Assembly: GCA_003696955.1 (NCBI GenBank)
Contig: RFGU01000080.1
Span: forward strand, 1 to 47,435
Origin: Deltaproteobacteria bacterium
GTDB lineage: Bacteria; Myxococcota_A; Polyangia; Nannocystales; Nannocystaceae
DNA: 47,435 nt
Direction: 5' to 3'
The translations under genes and the position numbers were made by a program. The notes below the pieces were generated by a model that searched no databases, was not told where the DNA came from, and saw only the letters and a program-made list of their open reading frames with translations. The first letter of the stretch is position 1. Each line of letters begins with the position of its first letter. Positions 25,261 to 33,971 of the stretch are shown piece by piece.

Positions 25261-26568
25261 GTGCCGATCCCCGAGGATCCGTACACCGAAGACGACCGCA
25301 CCGAGGAACCGACCTGGGGCGAGGACGCGGACGAGCCGGTCGGCCGCGCGGACCGTGCAGAAGAGGCCACGGAGGACCGCAGCAGCGCGTTCCCCCTCGA
25401 TGCCGAAGAGGTATCGTCGTACGACGAGGACGACACCGGGCCCGCCGCGGCCCGCCGCAGCCAGATCCTCTTCGTTGGAGCGATCTGCGCATGGACGGCG
25501 TGGGCGTGGATCAAGTGGGGACTGCGGCCGCCGCCACCGGTCCCGGCGGCGGTCGTCGCGCAGCCGGACGACGAAGCCCCCGCACCGGCGGACCCGGACG
25601 CACATCCGCCCGCGTCGGACGTGGAGGCGGTCCCATCGGCGGCGTCCGCCTCCGAGGAGACGGCGAGCACCCAAGAGACGGTTGCATCGCCCCCCGCCGG
25701 CGAGGTACCGGCCGCCGACGAGGGGGCAGCGCCTTCCCCCGGACGCATCGTGCCCGGGCCGCCCGCCAAGGACTGGCCCTCTCGATTCTCGCCGCCGAAG
25801 GTCGTCACGTACACCATTCGCAACGGCGGCACCCTCGAGAACGTCGCCAACCTCCACAAGATCTTCCATCACGAGATCAAGGCTCTGAACCCGGGGGTGC
25901 CCTTCGACAAGGAGCTTCCGCCCGGCACGAAGGTGGTGGTGTACCGCGCCGAGCGCGCAAAGCCCTCGGCCTCGATCGGTTACCCGGGCGACGGCGCCCT
26001 CGAAGGCGCGGTGCCCATGCCCGACGGGCCCGGACGGATCCTCAAGATGATCCCGTGGAAGTCGTGGGGGACCGCCTGGACCGTGGCGGTGATCGATGAC
26101 GTGCTGCGCACGTGGTCGGAGCGCCGCCCCGATGCGCTCCCGATCCTGGTGGGCAACCTGTCGGCCCCCACCGGTGGTCGCCTCGAACCCCACAGCACCC
26201 ACCAGTCCGGGCGCGACGTGGACCTCGGCTACCCGCAGAAGCCGGGCGTGGAGAAGGAGTACAACTGGCGCGAGATGGACGCCCGGCTGCTCGACGCCGA
26301 GGGCGCCTGGGCGCTCCTCGAGATCCTGGCCGAGACCCGGGCCATCGAGGTGGTCTTCATCGACCGGGCGATTCAGAAACTGCTCTACGACCACGCCGTC
26401 GCCACCGGTCGCTACACGAAGGGGCAGCTTGCCCGCTGGATGGAGTACCCGCGTCCGACCGGATCGGGCTCCCCGTTCATCCAGCACGTGCCCGGACACG
26501 TCGACCACCTCCACGTTCGCGTGGCCTGCCATCCCGACGACGGACGTTGCAAGAGCCGCCCGCGGTGA
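25261..26568 (+). CDS. Membrane-anchored LysM + MepA-type murein endopeptidase
   Basis: GTG 25261 gives 435 residues; the open frame further upstream overlaps the ceramidase gene. Residues 1-60 are acidic and probably cytoplasmic, residues 62-82 (ILFVGAICAWTAWAWIKWG) are one transmembrane helix, then a Pro/Ala-rich linker. Around 180-225, VTYTIRNGGTLENVANLH with IKALNPG is a LysM domain binding peptidoglycan. The C-terminal ~190 residues are peptidase M74 (MepA): HSTHQSGRDVDLGY carries metal-binding His/Asp and HVPGHVDHLHVRVAC the last histidines. MepA cleaves D-Ala-meso-DAP crosslinks and is insensitive to penicillin. The anchor keeps it at the inner membrane facing the wall. Confidence 0.88.
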   Translation: MPIPEDPYTEDDRTEEPTWGEDADEPVGRADRAEEATEDRSSAFPLDAEEVSSYDEDDTGPAAARRSQILFVGAICAWTAWAWIKWGLRPPPPVPAAVVAQPDDEAPAPADPDAHPPASDVEAVPSAASASEETASTQETVASPPAGEVPAADEGAAPSPGRIVPGPPAKDWPSRFSPPKVVTYTIRNGGTLENVANLHKIFHHEIKALNPGVPFDKELPPGTKVVVYRAERAKPSASIGYPGDGALEGAVPMPDGPGRILKMIPWKSWGTAWTVAVIDDVLRTWSERRPDALPILVGNLSAPTGGRLEPHSTHQSGRDVDLGYPQKPGVEKEYNWREMDARLLDAEGAWALLEILAETRAIEVVFIDRAIQKLLYDHAVATGRYTKGQLARWMEYPRPTGSGSPFIQHVPGHVDHLHVRVACHPDDGRCKSRPR

Positions 26569-26607
26569 GTTCGGTCCCGGCGGGCGGCGGCCTCCGCGAC
26601 GGCGTGC

Positions 26608-27009
26608 CTAGGCCGCGACGAGGTCCGGCTCGGCCGGCAGCGCCGAGGCGGGAAAACGGATGCAGGCATCCGGAGCGACGGTGGCGGCCAGGTCGAGCAC
26701 GTCCCGGCGCTGGATCGACGTGGGGCCACAGCCGATGACGACGGGGCGCCGGGCCATGGTGGCGATGGCCAAGAGGCGCTCGATGCCTCGACGCACCGCT
26801 CGGCTGCCCACGGGTGGTGCCTCGCGCAGGTCGAGGACCACACGATGGCCGATCCGGGCGCCGAGGGCATCGGAGAGCGCGGCCGTGACCCCCTTCCACG
26901 TGGCCGGGTTCGGCCGACCGAAGGACCACCACAGGCGAACCACGAGATCGTCCCCGACCAGTTCGACGCAGTAGCCGGGGCCCTTGCGGAGGCATACGGA
27001 GGCGCTCAC
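26608..27009 (-). CDS. STAS-domain-like small protein
   Basis: A 133-residue protein from GTG 27009, 8 bp after the UbiB-family gene, so co-transcribed. The fold pattern resembles anti-sigma antagonist (STAS) domains: strand YCVELVGDDLVVRLWWS, helix TWKGVTAALSDALGARIG, then HRVVLDLREAPPVGSRAVRR, where a Ser/Thr normally lies after the Asp-Leu strand (here Ser in VGSRAV), then RRPVVIGCGPTS. STAS proteins regulate by binding partner kinases or by phosphorylation. Sequence identity is weak, so the call is tentative; start choice is also uncertain because the frame stays open to 27237. Confidence 0.5.
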   Translation of the reverse strand: MSASVCLRKGPGYCVELVGDDLVVRLWWSFGRPNPATWKGVTAALSDALGARIGHRVVLDLREAPPVGSRAVRRGIERLLAIATMARRPVVIGCGPTSIQRRDVLDLAATVAPDACIRFPASALPAEPDLVAA

Positions 27010-27016
27010 GCCCGCC

Positions 27017-28729
27017 TCATCGGCCGGGACGCTCGGTCCTTGAGGGGCGCCACCTGCCGCTGGCGCGCCACAGGGAGAAGGCCGCCAGACCGTAGAGCAC
27101 GGCGGTCGGGTAGGGCATGCCGAGGAGGGGCCAGGTGGGGAGATCGAGGGACCAGGCGTACGTGCCCGCGAGCAGGCACGCGATCCCCACGGCCGTGCGG
27201 CCGAGCTGGGCCGTCCGCAGGCGCTCGATCTCGGCAAAGCGGTCGAGGGTCTCGGGGGCCACCCGAAACGCCAGCTTGCCGTCCTTGAGATCCCGCAGCA
27301 CGTCCGGGAGGGTCTGGGGCAGCGACCGGAGCATGCGTTGGTACATGCCCAGGTCGGTCAGGGCGATCTGCTTGAGGCGTTCGGGGCTGTAGCGGCGCCG
27401 CACCATCTCCTCGATGAAGGGGCGCGCGAGATCGAGGGGGTCGACGTCCGGGGCGAGGGTCTTGGCGAGTCCCTCGGTGGTGAGGATCGCCTTGAACATC
27501 ATGGTGAAATCGGTCGGCATGCGCACCCGGTGGCGCGTCGCCCCCTCGACCAACTCGCCGAAGAGGGCGCCGATCTGGATCTCGGACAGGGGGACGCCCA
27601 CCAGGTAGCGCTCGGCGATCTCGACCACGTCACGCTCGAAGGCCTGGTAGTCCACGGGCCCCTGGGGGATCGCCAGGGCGTAGAACGTGCGGGCGACCGC
27701 CTCGAGGTCCTCGTTGAGCACGGCGTGCAGGATCTCGATGATCTTGTCCTGCATCGACGGTGACAGGCGCCCCACCATGCCGCAGTCGATGACGGCGAGC
27801 TTCCCCTCGTCGAGCACGAACACGTTGCCCGGATGCAGGTCGCCGTGGAAGAAGCCGTCGATGAACAGCATCTTGTAGGCGCCGTCGAAATACGTGTCCA
27901 CCCACGGGCGGATGTCCTCGCCGGCCTCGATGAGATCGGAGAATTTTCGCCCTTCGATGTACTCCATGCACAGCACCTCGCTCGTGGAGAGGTCGGACTC
28001 CACGGCGGGGAAGACGACGTTGGCGTGTTCGCGGAAGTTGTGCCGGAAGCGTTCGAGGTTGCGGGCCTCGATGCGAAAGTCGATCTCCTGGAGGATCGAC
28101 TTGGCGAACCCCTGTACGACGCCCACGACGTCCATGGCTCGGGCCTCGTCGAACGCGTCTTCGAGTTGGCTGGCCAGGGCCAGCATGATGCTGGTGTCGC
28201 TTTCGATCTTCCGGCGGATCCCGGGCCGCTGCACCTTGAACACGACCTTCCGGCCGCAGGTCAAGGTGGCGCGGTGCACCTGGGCGATGCTCGCCGCGGC
28301 CAGGGGATTGCGATCGATCTCGGCGATGCGGGCCCGCGCCTCGGGCGAGAGGTTGCGCTCGATCTGGGCCTCGATGGTCTCGAAGGGCAGGGGCGAGACG
28401 TTGTCCTGGAGCTTCGTCAGCTCCGCGATCACCGGGGCGGGCAGGAGATCCGGCCGTGTCGACAGGATCTGCCCCAGCTTGACGAACGTGGGGCCGAGTT
28501 CCGAGAAGGCGGCCGCGAGGCGGCGCCCGGTCTCGGCGCTCGCCAGATCGGGGCGCCGCGCGGGCAGGTCCTCGTCCACGCCGAGTTCGCGGCGGATCTT
28601 GAGCTGGGCCAGCACCCACCCGAATCCGTGCCGCACGAACACGGCCGCGATCTCGCGCAGCCGCGCGGCGTCCTTGGCACCGCTGACGAGGGCGCGGGAC
28701 GATGCGACCAGGGTGCGCAGCACGGACAT
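27017..28729 (-). CDS. UbiB/ABC1 family atypical kinase
   Basis: A 570-residue protein from ATG 28729. It has the KxGQ motif FVKLGQILSTRPDLLP near residue 90, AAASIAQVHRA, catalytic DLHPGN and the metal site as IDCGMVGRLS (DFG replaced by DCG, as is common here). The last 60 residues include two hydrophobic helices ending at GLAAFSLW. UbiB/COQ8 proteins are ATP-binding membrane-associated proteins needed for ubiquinone synthesis or lipid homeostasis. No ubi genes are nearby, so the pathway is unset. The start lies 8 nt behind TATACT, without a ribosome binding site. Confidence 0.9.
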   Translation of the reverse strand: MSVLRTLVASSRALVSGAKDAARLREIAAVFVRHGFGWVLAQLKIRRELGVDEDLPARRPDLASAETGRRLAAAFSELGPTFVKLGQILSTRPDLLPAPVIAELTKLQDNVSPLPFETIEAQIERNLSPEARARIAEIDRNPLAAASIAQVHRATLTCGRKVVFKVQRPGIRRKIESDTSIMLALASQLEDAFDEARAMDVVGVVQGFAKSILQEIDFRIEARNLERFRHNFREHANVVFPAVESDLSTSEVLCMEYIEGRKFSDLIEAGEDIRPWVDTYFDGAYKMLFIDGFFHGDLHPGNVFVLDEGKLAVIDCGMVGRLSPSMQDKIIEILHAVLNEDLEAVARTFYALAIPQGPVDYQAFERDVVEIAERYLVGVPLSEIQIGALFGELVEGATRHRVRMPTDFTMMFKAILTTEGLAKTLAPDVDPLDLARPFIEEMVRRRYSPERLKQIALTDLGMYQRMLRSLPQTLPDVLRDLKDGKLAFRVAPETLDRFAEIERLRTAQLGRTAVGIACLLAGTYAWSLDLPTWPLLGMPYPTAVLYGLAAFSLWRASGRWRPSRTERPGR

Positions 28730-28737
28730 GGGCCGGC

Positions 28738-28743
28738 AGTATA
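28738..28743 (-). promoter_or_regulatory. TATACT -10-like element, 8 nt before ATG 28729
   Basis: Near-consensus -10 hexamer directly before the UbiB-family gene; the short gap implies a leader of only a few nucleotides. Confidence 0.45.
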
Positions 28744-28760
28744 GCGGTCCGATCCGGGGC

Positions 28761-30881
28761 CTACGGTGCCCCGCGGCACGCCTCGGGCGACGCGAGCCGG
28801 CACGAGACGTCGAACGTGGCCCCGGGCGGGGCCGGAACACGGCTGCCGAAGGTGACGGCCATGTTGTAGCCCCGGCGTGCGCAGTGGGGCGGCAGGGCCG
28901 CGTCGGTGCGGGGGGCGAAGCAGTGGTCGGCGCCGGGCGGCGGCCCGCCGTCGCGGGTACACGGGGGCACCTCGATGCGTTCGCCGTGGCGCGTCACGAG
29001 GTGGGCCGAACACCGCGGCTGGAGCCCAGGGGTGTCGGGGTCGTCGTCGGCGACGCAGGCGGCCATGCACTGGGGGGGTGGGCGCCGCCGCCTGGGCGGT
29101 GGCGCGGGCAAGGTCGCGGGCAACGGGGGCGATGCCTCGTGGATCCGTCGGCTCTCGGCCTGCCACGCGCGTACCTCGGCCCACCGTCGCCGTGACGTGG
29201 TCGTCGGGATCGGACGCCCCGCGCCTTCGAGGGGATCCGTGCCCAGGTCGTATCGGACGTCCGGCGCATCGCCGCGCAGCACCCACTTGTGCCATCCGGC
29301 GACGACGGCGCCGCAGGTGTCGGCGAACCAGCACCAGGAGACGAGGCGGGCGTGGGGCGGTTCGGCGAGCAGATCGCGGCCCGGCCAGGTGCCCGTGGTC
29401 TCGACGCCCGAAAGCGACAGGATCGTCGGGGCGAGATCGAGTTGGCTGCGCAGTCCGGCGACGCGCCGCGGACGACCGAGTCGCGAAGGTGGTCCCACGA
29501 ACAGGAGCGGCACCCGCAGCACCTCCTCGTAGGGAACCGCGTCGTGCTGGCGAAGGCCGTGCTCACCGAAGGCCTCGCCGTGGTCGGCCACGAAGATCCG
29601 TACGGTGTCGCGCGCCCCGCCCGTGGCAACCTGGCGATCGACGGCGGCGAAGGCACGGTCGACGTGGTGGACCGCCGCGGCGTACGCCACCTCGCTACCG
29701 AGGGCAACGCCGGGGGGGAGGGGATCCGGCGGTTCGTAGGGGTGGTGCGGCACGCTCGAAAGGACGACGGCGAAGACGGGGGCACCGTCGGCGCGGGCGC
29801 CGGCGATCCACTCGCTCACGGGGTCTACGAGGGCGCGCTCGTCCATGGCGACGTAGCCCACCTGGGAGAATCGCTCGGCGTCGAGATCCTCTTGCGTCAC
29901 GATGTGCTCGAATCCCATCCGGGCGACGAGCGACCTGCGATCTTCGAACGCACCGTGGGCCGATTGGAAGAAGGCCGTGCGATACCCTGCCGACGCCAGC
30001 AGGCGGGGCAGGCACGGCACCGAAAGGCGGGCCGCCTCGACGACGGCCGTCTCGGGATGGGGGGGCACGCCGCACAGGAGCGCCACCAGGGCCTTGCTCG
30101 TGTGGGGAACGACGGCGTAGGCCCGGTCGACCACGACGGCTTCGTCCGCGAGGGACGATAGGTACGGCGTGACGCTCGCCGCCTCCGGCGGGCCGTAGGG
30201 GCGCACGAGATCGGCCCGGGTGGATTCGAGGACGTACACCACGATGTCGGGCGCATCTTCGGGCGCCGGACGGGTCACGGCGGCCGGCGCATAGCGCCAC
30301 GGGACGGTGCCAGGGCCAGGTGCCCGGTCCGCGGCCGGTGACGGCAGCAGCTCGAGCGGCAAGGGCCGTACGCCGGCCAGCAACAGGGGACCGAGGAAGC
30401 CGAGGGATGCCGTCGCCACGAGGCCGGTGCGGCGTCGCGAGGCGAAGGCGACGGGCCGCGGCGAGCGCCTGGCGACGACGAAGCCCGCGACGGCCGCGAG
30501 CAACAGATGCACCGCAAGTAACGGGTCCACCCCCGTCCGAACGATGTCGGCCACCTCGGCGAGCCGGGGAACCGCATAGGCCACGACGGCGAACGAGAGG
30601 GGGCTTCCCGTGTGGAGCGCGTAGTGGGCGGCCACCACCGCGCTCGCGATGGACAGGGCGAGCGCGCCGAACCCCACGGCGGCCGCCAGGCGACCGGCCG
30701 CGCCACGGAAGGCCGCAGCGCGGACGACCACCGCCCACGCGAGGGCGACGAAGGCGACGTCGGTGGCGGCCGCGGCGGATTCGAGGGGGACCGGCCGGCC
30801 GAGGACGGCGATCCGCTCGACGCGGGCGGCGACGCACAGCGCCGCGAGGGCGGCGACCATGGCGAGGAGGACGCGGTACAC
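28761..30881 (-). CDS. LtaS-like membrane sulfatase with Cys-rich C-terminal extension
   Basis: A 706-residue protein from GTG 30881. About five hydrophobic helices occupy residues 1-170. The catalytic domain begins at DIVVYVLESTRAD (212-224), where Asp and Glu coordinate metal; PHTSKALVALLCG follows with a Thr261 nucleophile, and VADHGEAFGEHG near 425 is the second metal site. This is the alkaline-phosphatase-like sulfatase/LtaS family that transfers phospho-groups to lipids or polysaccharides, active outside the inner membrane. Unusually, the last ~110 residues form a Cys-rich tail with eight cysteines after a basic Pro/Arg linker (PPPQCMAACV... GRxxC). Substrate unknown. Confidence 0.82.
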   Translation of the reverse strand: MYRVLLAMVAALAALCVAARVERIAVLGRPVPLESAAAATDVAFVALAWAVVVRAAAFRGAAGRLAAAVGFGALALSIASAVVAAHYALHTGSPLSFAVVAYAVPRLAEVADIVRTGVDPLLAVHLLLAAVAGFVVARRSPRPVAFASRRRTGLVATASLGFLGPLLLAGVRPLPLELLPSPAADRAPGPGTVPWRYAPAAVTRPAPEDAPDIVVYVLESTRADLVRPYGPPEAASVTPYLSSLADEAVVVDRAYAVVPHTSKALVALLCGVPPHPETAVVEAARLSVPCLPRLLASAGYRTAFFQSAHGAFEDRRSLVARMGFEHIVTQEDLDAERFSQVGYVAMDERALVDPVSEWIAGARADGAPVFAVVLSSVPHHPYEPPDPLPPGVALGSEVAYAAAVHHVDRAFAAVDRQVATGGARDTVRIFVADHGEAFGEHGLRQHDAVPYEEVLRVPLLFVGPPSRLGRPRRVAGLRSQLDLAPTILSLSGVETTGTWPGRDLLAEPPHARLVSWCWFADTCGAVVAGWHKWVLRGDAPDVRYDLGTDPLEGAGRPIPTTTSRRRWAEVRAWQAESRRIHEASPPLPATLPAPPPRRRRPPPQCMAACVADDDPDTPGLQPRCSAHLVTRHGERIEVPPCTRDGGPPPGADHCFAPRTDAALPPHCARRGYNMAVTFGSRVPAPPGATFDVSCRLASPEACRGAP

Positions 30882-30944
30882 GGCGACGCCGCCATGGTAG
30901 CGGCCGGACCGTGGGCGCGCCGGTCACGGGGGACCGGTCGGCGC

Positions 30945-30950
30945 TATCGT
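30945..30950 (+). promoter_or_regulatory. TATCGT -10-like element, 7 nt before ATG 30958
   Basis: TANNNT hexamer in the 76-bp divergent gap between the sulfatase and pterin dehydratase genes. Confidence 0.4.
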
Positions 30951-30957
30951 CCGGTCC

Positions 30958-31284
30958 ATGCCGACCTCGACGTCCAAGCCTACGAAGCTTACGCCCGCCC
31001 AGCTCGAAGCCCTCGCCGCCGAACGCCCTGCATGGCAGGTCACGCCGACGTCCATGCGGCGCAGCCTGCACTTTCCGGACTTCGTCGCGGCCATGGGCTT
31101 CGTCGCGCAGGTGGCCCTGGTGGCCGAGCGGGCCAACCACCATCCGACGTGGACCAACACCTACGGCAAGGTGACCATCGAGCTTTCGACCCACGATGCC
31201 GGCGGCGTCACCGAGCGAGACCGGGAACTGGCCGCCGAGATCGACCGCATCGCGGCGCGCATGGGGGCCGGCGACGGTGGGTGA
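30958..31284 (+). CDS. phhB: Pterin-4-alpha-carbinolamine dehydratase
   Basis: A 108-residue protein, standard length for DcoH/PhhB. FPDFVAAMGFVAQVALVAER lies on the dimer helix. The active-site segment NHHPTWTNTYGKVTIELSTHD contains the paired histidines. The late GVTERDRELAAEIDRI helix completes the fold. The enzyme dehydrates 4a-hydroxytetrahydrobiopterin during recycling after aromatic amino-acid hydroxylation, in the cytosol. No hydroxylase is adjacent, so it may serve another pterin-dependent enzyme or moonlight. The neighbouring minus-strand gene begins 26 bp after its stop, facing it. Confidence 0.93.
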   Translation: MPTSTSKPTKLTPAQLEALAAERPAWQVTPTSMRRSLHFPDFVAAMGFVAQVALVAERANHHPTWTNTYGKVTIELSTHDAGGVTERDRELAAEIDRIAARMGAGDGG

Positions 31285-31310
31285 GCGCGTCGTTGCGGGG
31301 AGGCGGCGCG

Positions 31311-32069
31311 TCACTCGAGAGCGAAGCGCACGAGCACCGTACTCCGCGCCTCGGTCCGCAGGGTCGTAAGATCGAGATCTTCGTCCTGGATCTCCGTGCG
31401 GGTGATCCAACGACGCCCGGGCCCGGATGCGAGGCCCTCGGTCGTCGTGTCGATCTCGACGACGGGGCCGAGTCTGGCGCCCGCCGCTTCGGCGAGGATC
31501 GCCGCACGTCGGCGCGCTTCCTCCACCGCGGCCGCCCGCAACCGTGCGCGGGCCTCGGCCAGATCCCGTGGCGCTGCACTTACGTTCTCGAGTTTCGCGC
31601 CGGCCGCCTCGGCGGCCTCGACCACCGCGCGAAGGTCCGAAAGCGGGAGATCCTCGATGTCGATCGAGAGGTGTGCATCCACCGTCCGGGCCTCCGCTCC
31701 GTTCGACGGGGATCCGGACGAAGGCACGCCCGGCGGGAACGGCCTCCTTGGGGTCGGCGCCACCGTAATGGCGTCGGTCGGAACGCCGGCATGGACGAGC
31801 GCCGCGCGCACCGCCGCCGCACGGTCTCGGACGTCGGCCACGGCGGCGGCGAAGGTATCCCCCACGCTTCGCACCGACAGCCGCACGGACGCCACCTCGA
31901 GGGGGACGTCCGCGGTGGCGGTGCCGAGCATCCGTATCGACCGGTCCGACCGGGGAGCATCCGCACGCAGGTCGGCGGCTGGGGGGGCGTGGGTCGGCGT
32001 TCGGGTCGCGACGGGGCCGCAAGCGAGCAGTGTCGCCGCCAGGGACCATCGAGCCACTCGGCGCAGCAT
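31311..32069 (-). CDS. SIMPL-domain (DUF541) lipoprotein
   Basis: A 252-residue protein from ATG 32069; the open frame continues to 32120, but TAGCAT with a 7-nt spacer supports this start. MLRRVARWSLAATLLAC is a signal peptide with lipobox Cys17. The mature protein has the SIMPL layout: IRMLGTATADVPLEVASVRL, VADVRDRAAAVRAALVHAGV, IDIEDLPLSDLRAVVEAAEA, then a helix ARARLRAAAVEEARRRAAIL and GARLGPVVEIDTT. SIMPL proteins are periplasmic or surface proteins with roles such as stress protection; no enzyme activity is established. Confidence 0.8.
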   Translation of the reverse strand: MLRRVARWSLAATLLACGPVATRTPTHAPPAADLRADAPRSDRSIRMLGTATADVPLEVASVRLSVRSVGDTFAAAVADVRDRAAAVRAALVHAGVPTDAITVAPTPRRPFPPGVPSSGSPSNGAEARTVDAHLSIDIEDLPLSDLRAVVEAAEAAGAKLENVSAAPRDLAEARARLRAAAVEEARRRAAILAEAAGARLGPVVEIDTTTEGLASGPGRRWITRTEIQDEDLDLTTLRTEARSTVLVRFALE

Positions 32070-32076
32070 GGCGACG

Positions 32077-32082
32077 ATGCTA
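32077..32082 (-). promoter_or_regulatory. TAGCAT -10-like element, 7 nt before ATG 32069
   Basis: TANNNT hexamer on the minus strand directly before the SIMPL lipoprotein gene; no ribosome binding site. Confidence 0.4.
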
Positions 32083-32133
32083 TCACGCGCATCCTGCGGC
32101 GGCGGCTGCCAGCCACGCATCCGCGATGGCGGA

Positions 32134-33090
32134 TCAGAACCGGCCCGAGACGGCGAGGCCCGCGAAGGTGCGCCCGGCGACGGGGGCGGCGGTGACCGTC
32201 ACCCGTTCGAGGGCCTCGCGGCGCACCTTCTTCATGCGGATCGCGCCGATCGGGAGCAAGACGACGCCCGCCACGAACATGCCGAATCCGCCGGCGGCGA
32301 GCCCCCATCCACCGGCCCGTCCTCGACCGATGTCGCCTTGGGCGATGCCGATCCCGGTGAGGGTCGCCAGACCGCCCACCCCGAGGAGGACGCTGCCGGC
32401 GATGACGAAGCTCTTGGACTTCTTGTAGCGGCGTTTGAGCTTGGCATCCTTCTGCAGCAGCTCCACGGCCATGGCCCGCCGTTTGCGCTCCGCCTGTCGG
32501 GCCGCGCGGCGCCGGTCCGACGCCGACGGGCCTCGCCCCGCGTCGTTGTCCGCGATGCGTGCCTCGAGTTCGGCGATCCGTCTGCGAACCTTCTCGACCT
32601 CGGCCGCCGCCTCGCCCTCTTCGCCGTACATCGCCACGTAGCCCTCGAGGTAGCGTTCGAGCAGCCCCTTGGCCTGTTTGAGGCGGGTAACGTCACCGTC
32701 CAACTCGTAGGCCTTCTCCTGGGCCTGGGCGATGTTGTAGACGAGGGCGTTGCGAATGGCTTGGCCGCGCTCGGTCTCGGGAACGAGGGCGTAGGCCTGC
32801 GTCCACTTGTCGATGGCGGCCTGGTAGTCGAGCATCTCGTAGTGGGCCTTGCCCTCCTCGTAGAGCCGCTTGGCCTCGTCGATGGAACCCGAGTCCTCCG
32901 TGTCGCCGTCTGCGGGAGCCTGCGCGGCCTCGGACGACGGTTCGGCGTCCTCCGTAGCAGCGGGCTCTGCCCCAACGGCCGACGTTCGAGCCAGTACCGG
33001 GGACGGGCCGAGCGCGGTCGCGACGATGAGAAGGCTGGAGACGAGGGCAGATCGTACGGACACAAGCACGGCGCGGCGATCATAGCCCAT
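32134..33090 (-). CDS. Exported TPR protein with C-terminal membrane segments
   Basis: A 318-residue protein from ATG 33090; the open frame upstream overlaps other genes. The signal peptide is MGYDRRAVLVSVRSALVSS plus LLIVATALG. A TPR-like unit spans about 70-130 (EAKRLYEEGKAHYEMLDYQA, AIDKWTQAYALVPE, then NALVYNIAQAQEKAYELDGD). A long basic coiled-coil-like helix covers 150-215. Two hydrophobic helices follow (FVIAGSVLLGVGGLATLTG and LAAGGFGMFVAGVVLLPIG). The protein ends with strand-like FAGLAVSGRF. Such TPR + double-TM proteins are frequent in Myxococcota; a scaffold role in the envelope is inferred. Confidence 0.75.
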   Translation of the reverse strand: MGYDRRAVLVSVRSALVSSLLIVATALGPSPVLARTSAVGAEPAATEDAEPSSEAAQAPADGDTEDSGSIDEAKRLYEEGKAHYEMLDYQAAIDKWTQAYALVPETERGQAIRNALVYNIAQAQEKAYELDGDVTRLKQAKGLLERYLEGYVAMYGEEGEAAAEVEKVRRRIAELEARIADNDAGRGPSASDRRRAARQAERKRRAMAVELLQKDAKLKRRYKKSKSFVIAGSVLLGVGGLATLTGIGIAQGDIGRGRAGGWGLAAGGFGMFVAGVVLLPIGAIRMKKVRREALERVTVTAAPVAGRTFAGLAVSGRF

Positions 33091-33152
33091 GTTGTATGCG
33101 ACGCGAGCCAGCGACGCGGGGCGCGTGCGATGGGCCACGTCGTGCCACCGGT

Positions 33153-33365
33153 TCACGACGAACCGTCGTCGCGGCGGCGGGGGTGTCCCTTCTCGTCGAG
33201 GTGCACCACGAAATCGGGAAAGCGGGGAATCTCCACGAGGGTGGCGAGCACGTCGTCGTAGTTGTGGGGATACCTCCGCTTGAGATAGCGGACCACGGCG
33301 CCGGGGGTCGGCGCGTCGACGAAGTGGGCCTCGCGCGGGGGGAATTCGTAGCGGTACTTGGGCAT
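33153..33365 (-). CDS. Small hypothetical protein (70 aa) behind cobalamin adenosyltransferase
   Basis: A 70-residue soluble protein from ATG 33365, 6 bp after the stop of the adenosyltransferase gene, so part of that operon. It has a Tyr/Arg-rich start (MPKYRYEFPPREAHFVDAP), followed by TPGAVVRYLKRRYPHNYDDV, the strand ATLVEIPRFPDFVVHLDEKG, and a charged tail. Its compact alpha/beta pattern, good spacing and codon-like composition favour a real gene. I cannot name the family. Confidence 0.65.
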   Translation of the reverse strand: MPKYRYEFPPREAHFVDAPTPGAVVRYLKRRYPHNYDDVLATLVEIPRFPDFVVHLDEKGHPRRRDDGSS

Positions 33366-33371
33366 GGGACG

Positions 33372-33971
33372 TCAGTCGCGTTCGGTGGGCGTCCACAACA
33401 CCTCGGAGCGGCCGCTGGCGTGGGCGGCCGCGCGGGCGAGCACGAACAAGTAATCGCTCAGGCGGTTGAGATACCGCAAGGGCTCCGGACGGACGGTCGT
33501 CTCGGCGCACAATGCCGCCACCGTGCGTTCGGCGCGGCGACAGACCGTGCGGGCGAGATGCACGTAGGCGCCGACGGGGCCGCCTCCCGGGAGCACGAAG
33601 GAGCGAAGCGGCGGCAAGGGGGCGTTCCACGCGTCGATCCAGCTCTCCAGCCGATCGGCGGCGGCTGCCGGGATCCCCGCCTTCGTGCGGCGGCCCTGTG
33701 TGTCCTCGGGGGTCGCCAGTTCGGCCCCGAGGTCGAAGAGTTCCTGCTGGATCCGGCCGAGTTCCCCGTCGGCCTTGGTACGAAAGGCCGCGGGCACGCC
33801 GTCGTCGGTACGCTCGATCTCGACGCGGACGACGCCGAGGAGGGCGTTGAGTTCGTCCACGTCGCCGTAGGCGGCGACGCGCAGGCTGTGCTTGGCGGTG
33901 CGGCTGCCGTCGGCCAGCATCGTGCTGCCGTCGTCGCCGGTGCGGGTGTAGATCTTCGAGAGGTAGACCAT
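33372..33971 (-). CDS. ATP:cob(I)alamin adenosyltransferase (PduO type)
   Basis: A 199-residue protein from ATG 33971. The N-terminus KIYTRTGDDGSTML is the PduO ATP-binding signature, followed by YGDVDELNALLGVVR. RIQQELFDLGAELAT and FVLPGGGPVGAYVHLARTVCRRAER contain the Arg/Cys-Arg-Arg-Glu active-site motif, and LNRLSDYLFVLAR ends the bundle. The enzyme transfers the adenosyl group of ATP to cob(I)alamin, making coenzyme B12 for mutases or ribonucleotide reductase. No B12-dependent gene is adjacent. It is followed by a small unknown gene. Confidence 0.93.
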   Translation of the reverse strand: MVYLSKIYTRTGDDGSTMLADGSRTAKHSLRVAAYGDVDELNALLGVVRVEIERTDDGVPAAFRTKADGELGRIQQELFDLGAELATPEDTQGRRTKAGIPAAAADRLESWIDAWNAPLPPLRSFVLPGGGPVGAYVHLARTVCRRAERTVAALCAETTVRPEPLRYLNRLSDYLFVLARAAAHASGRSEVLWTPTERD

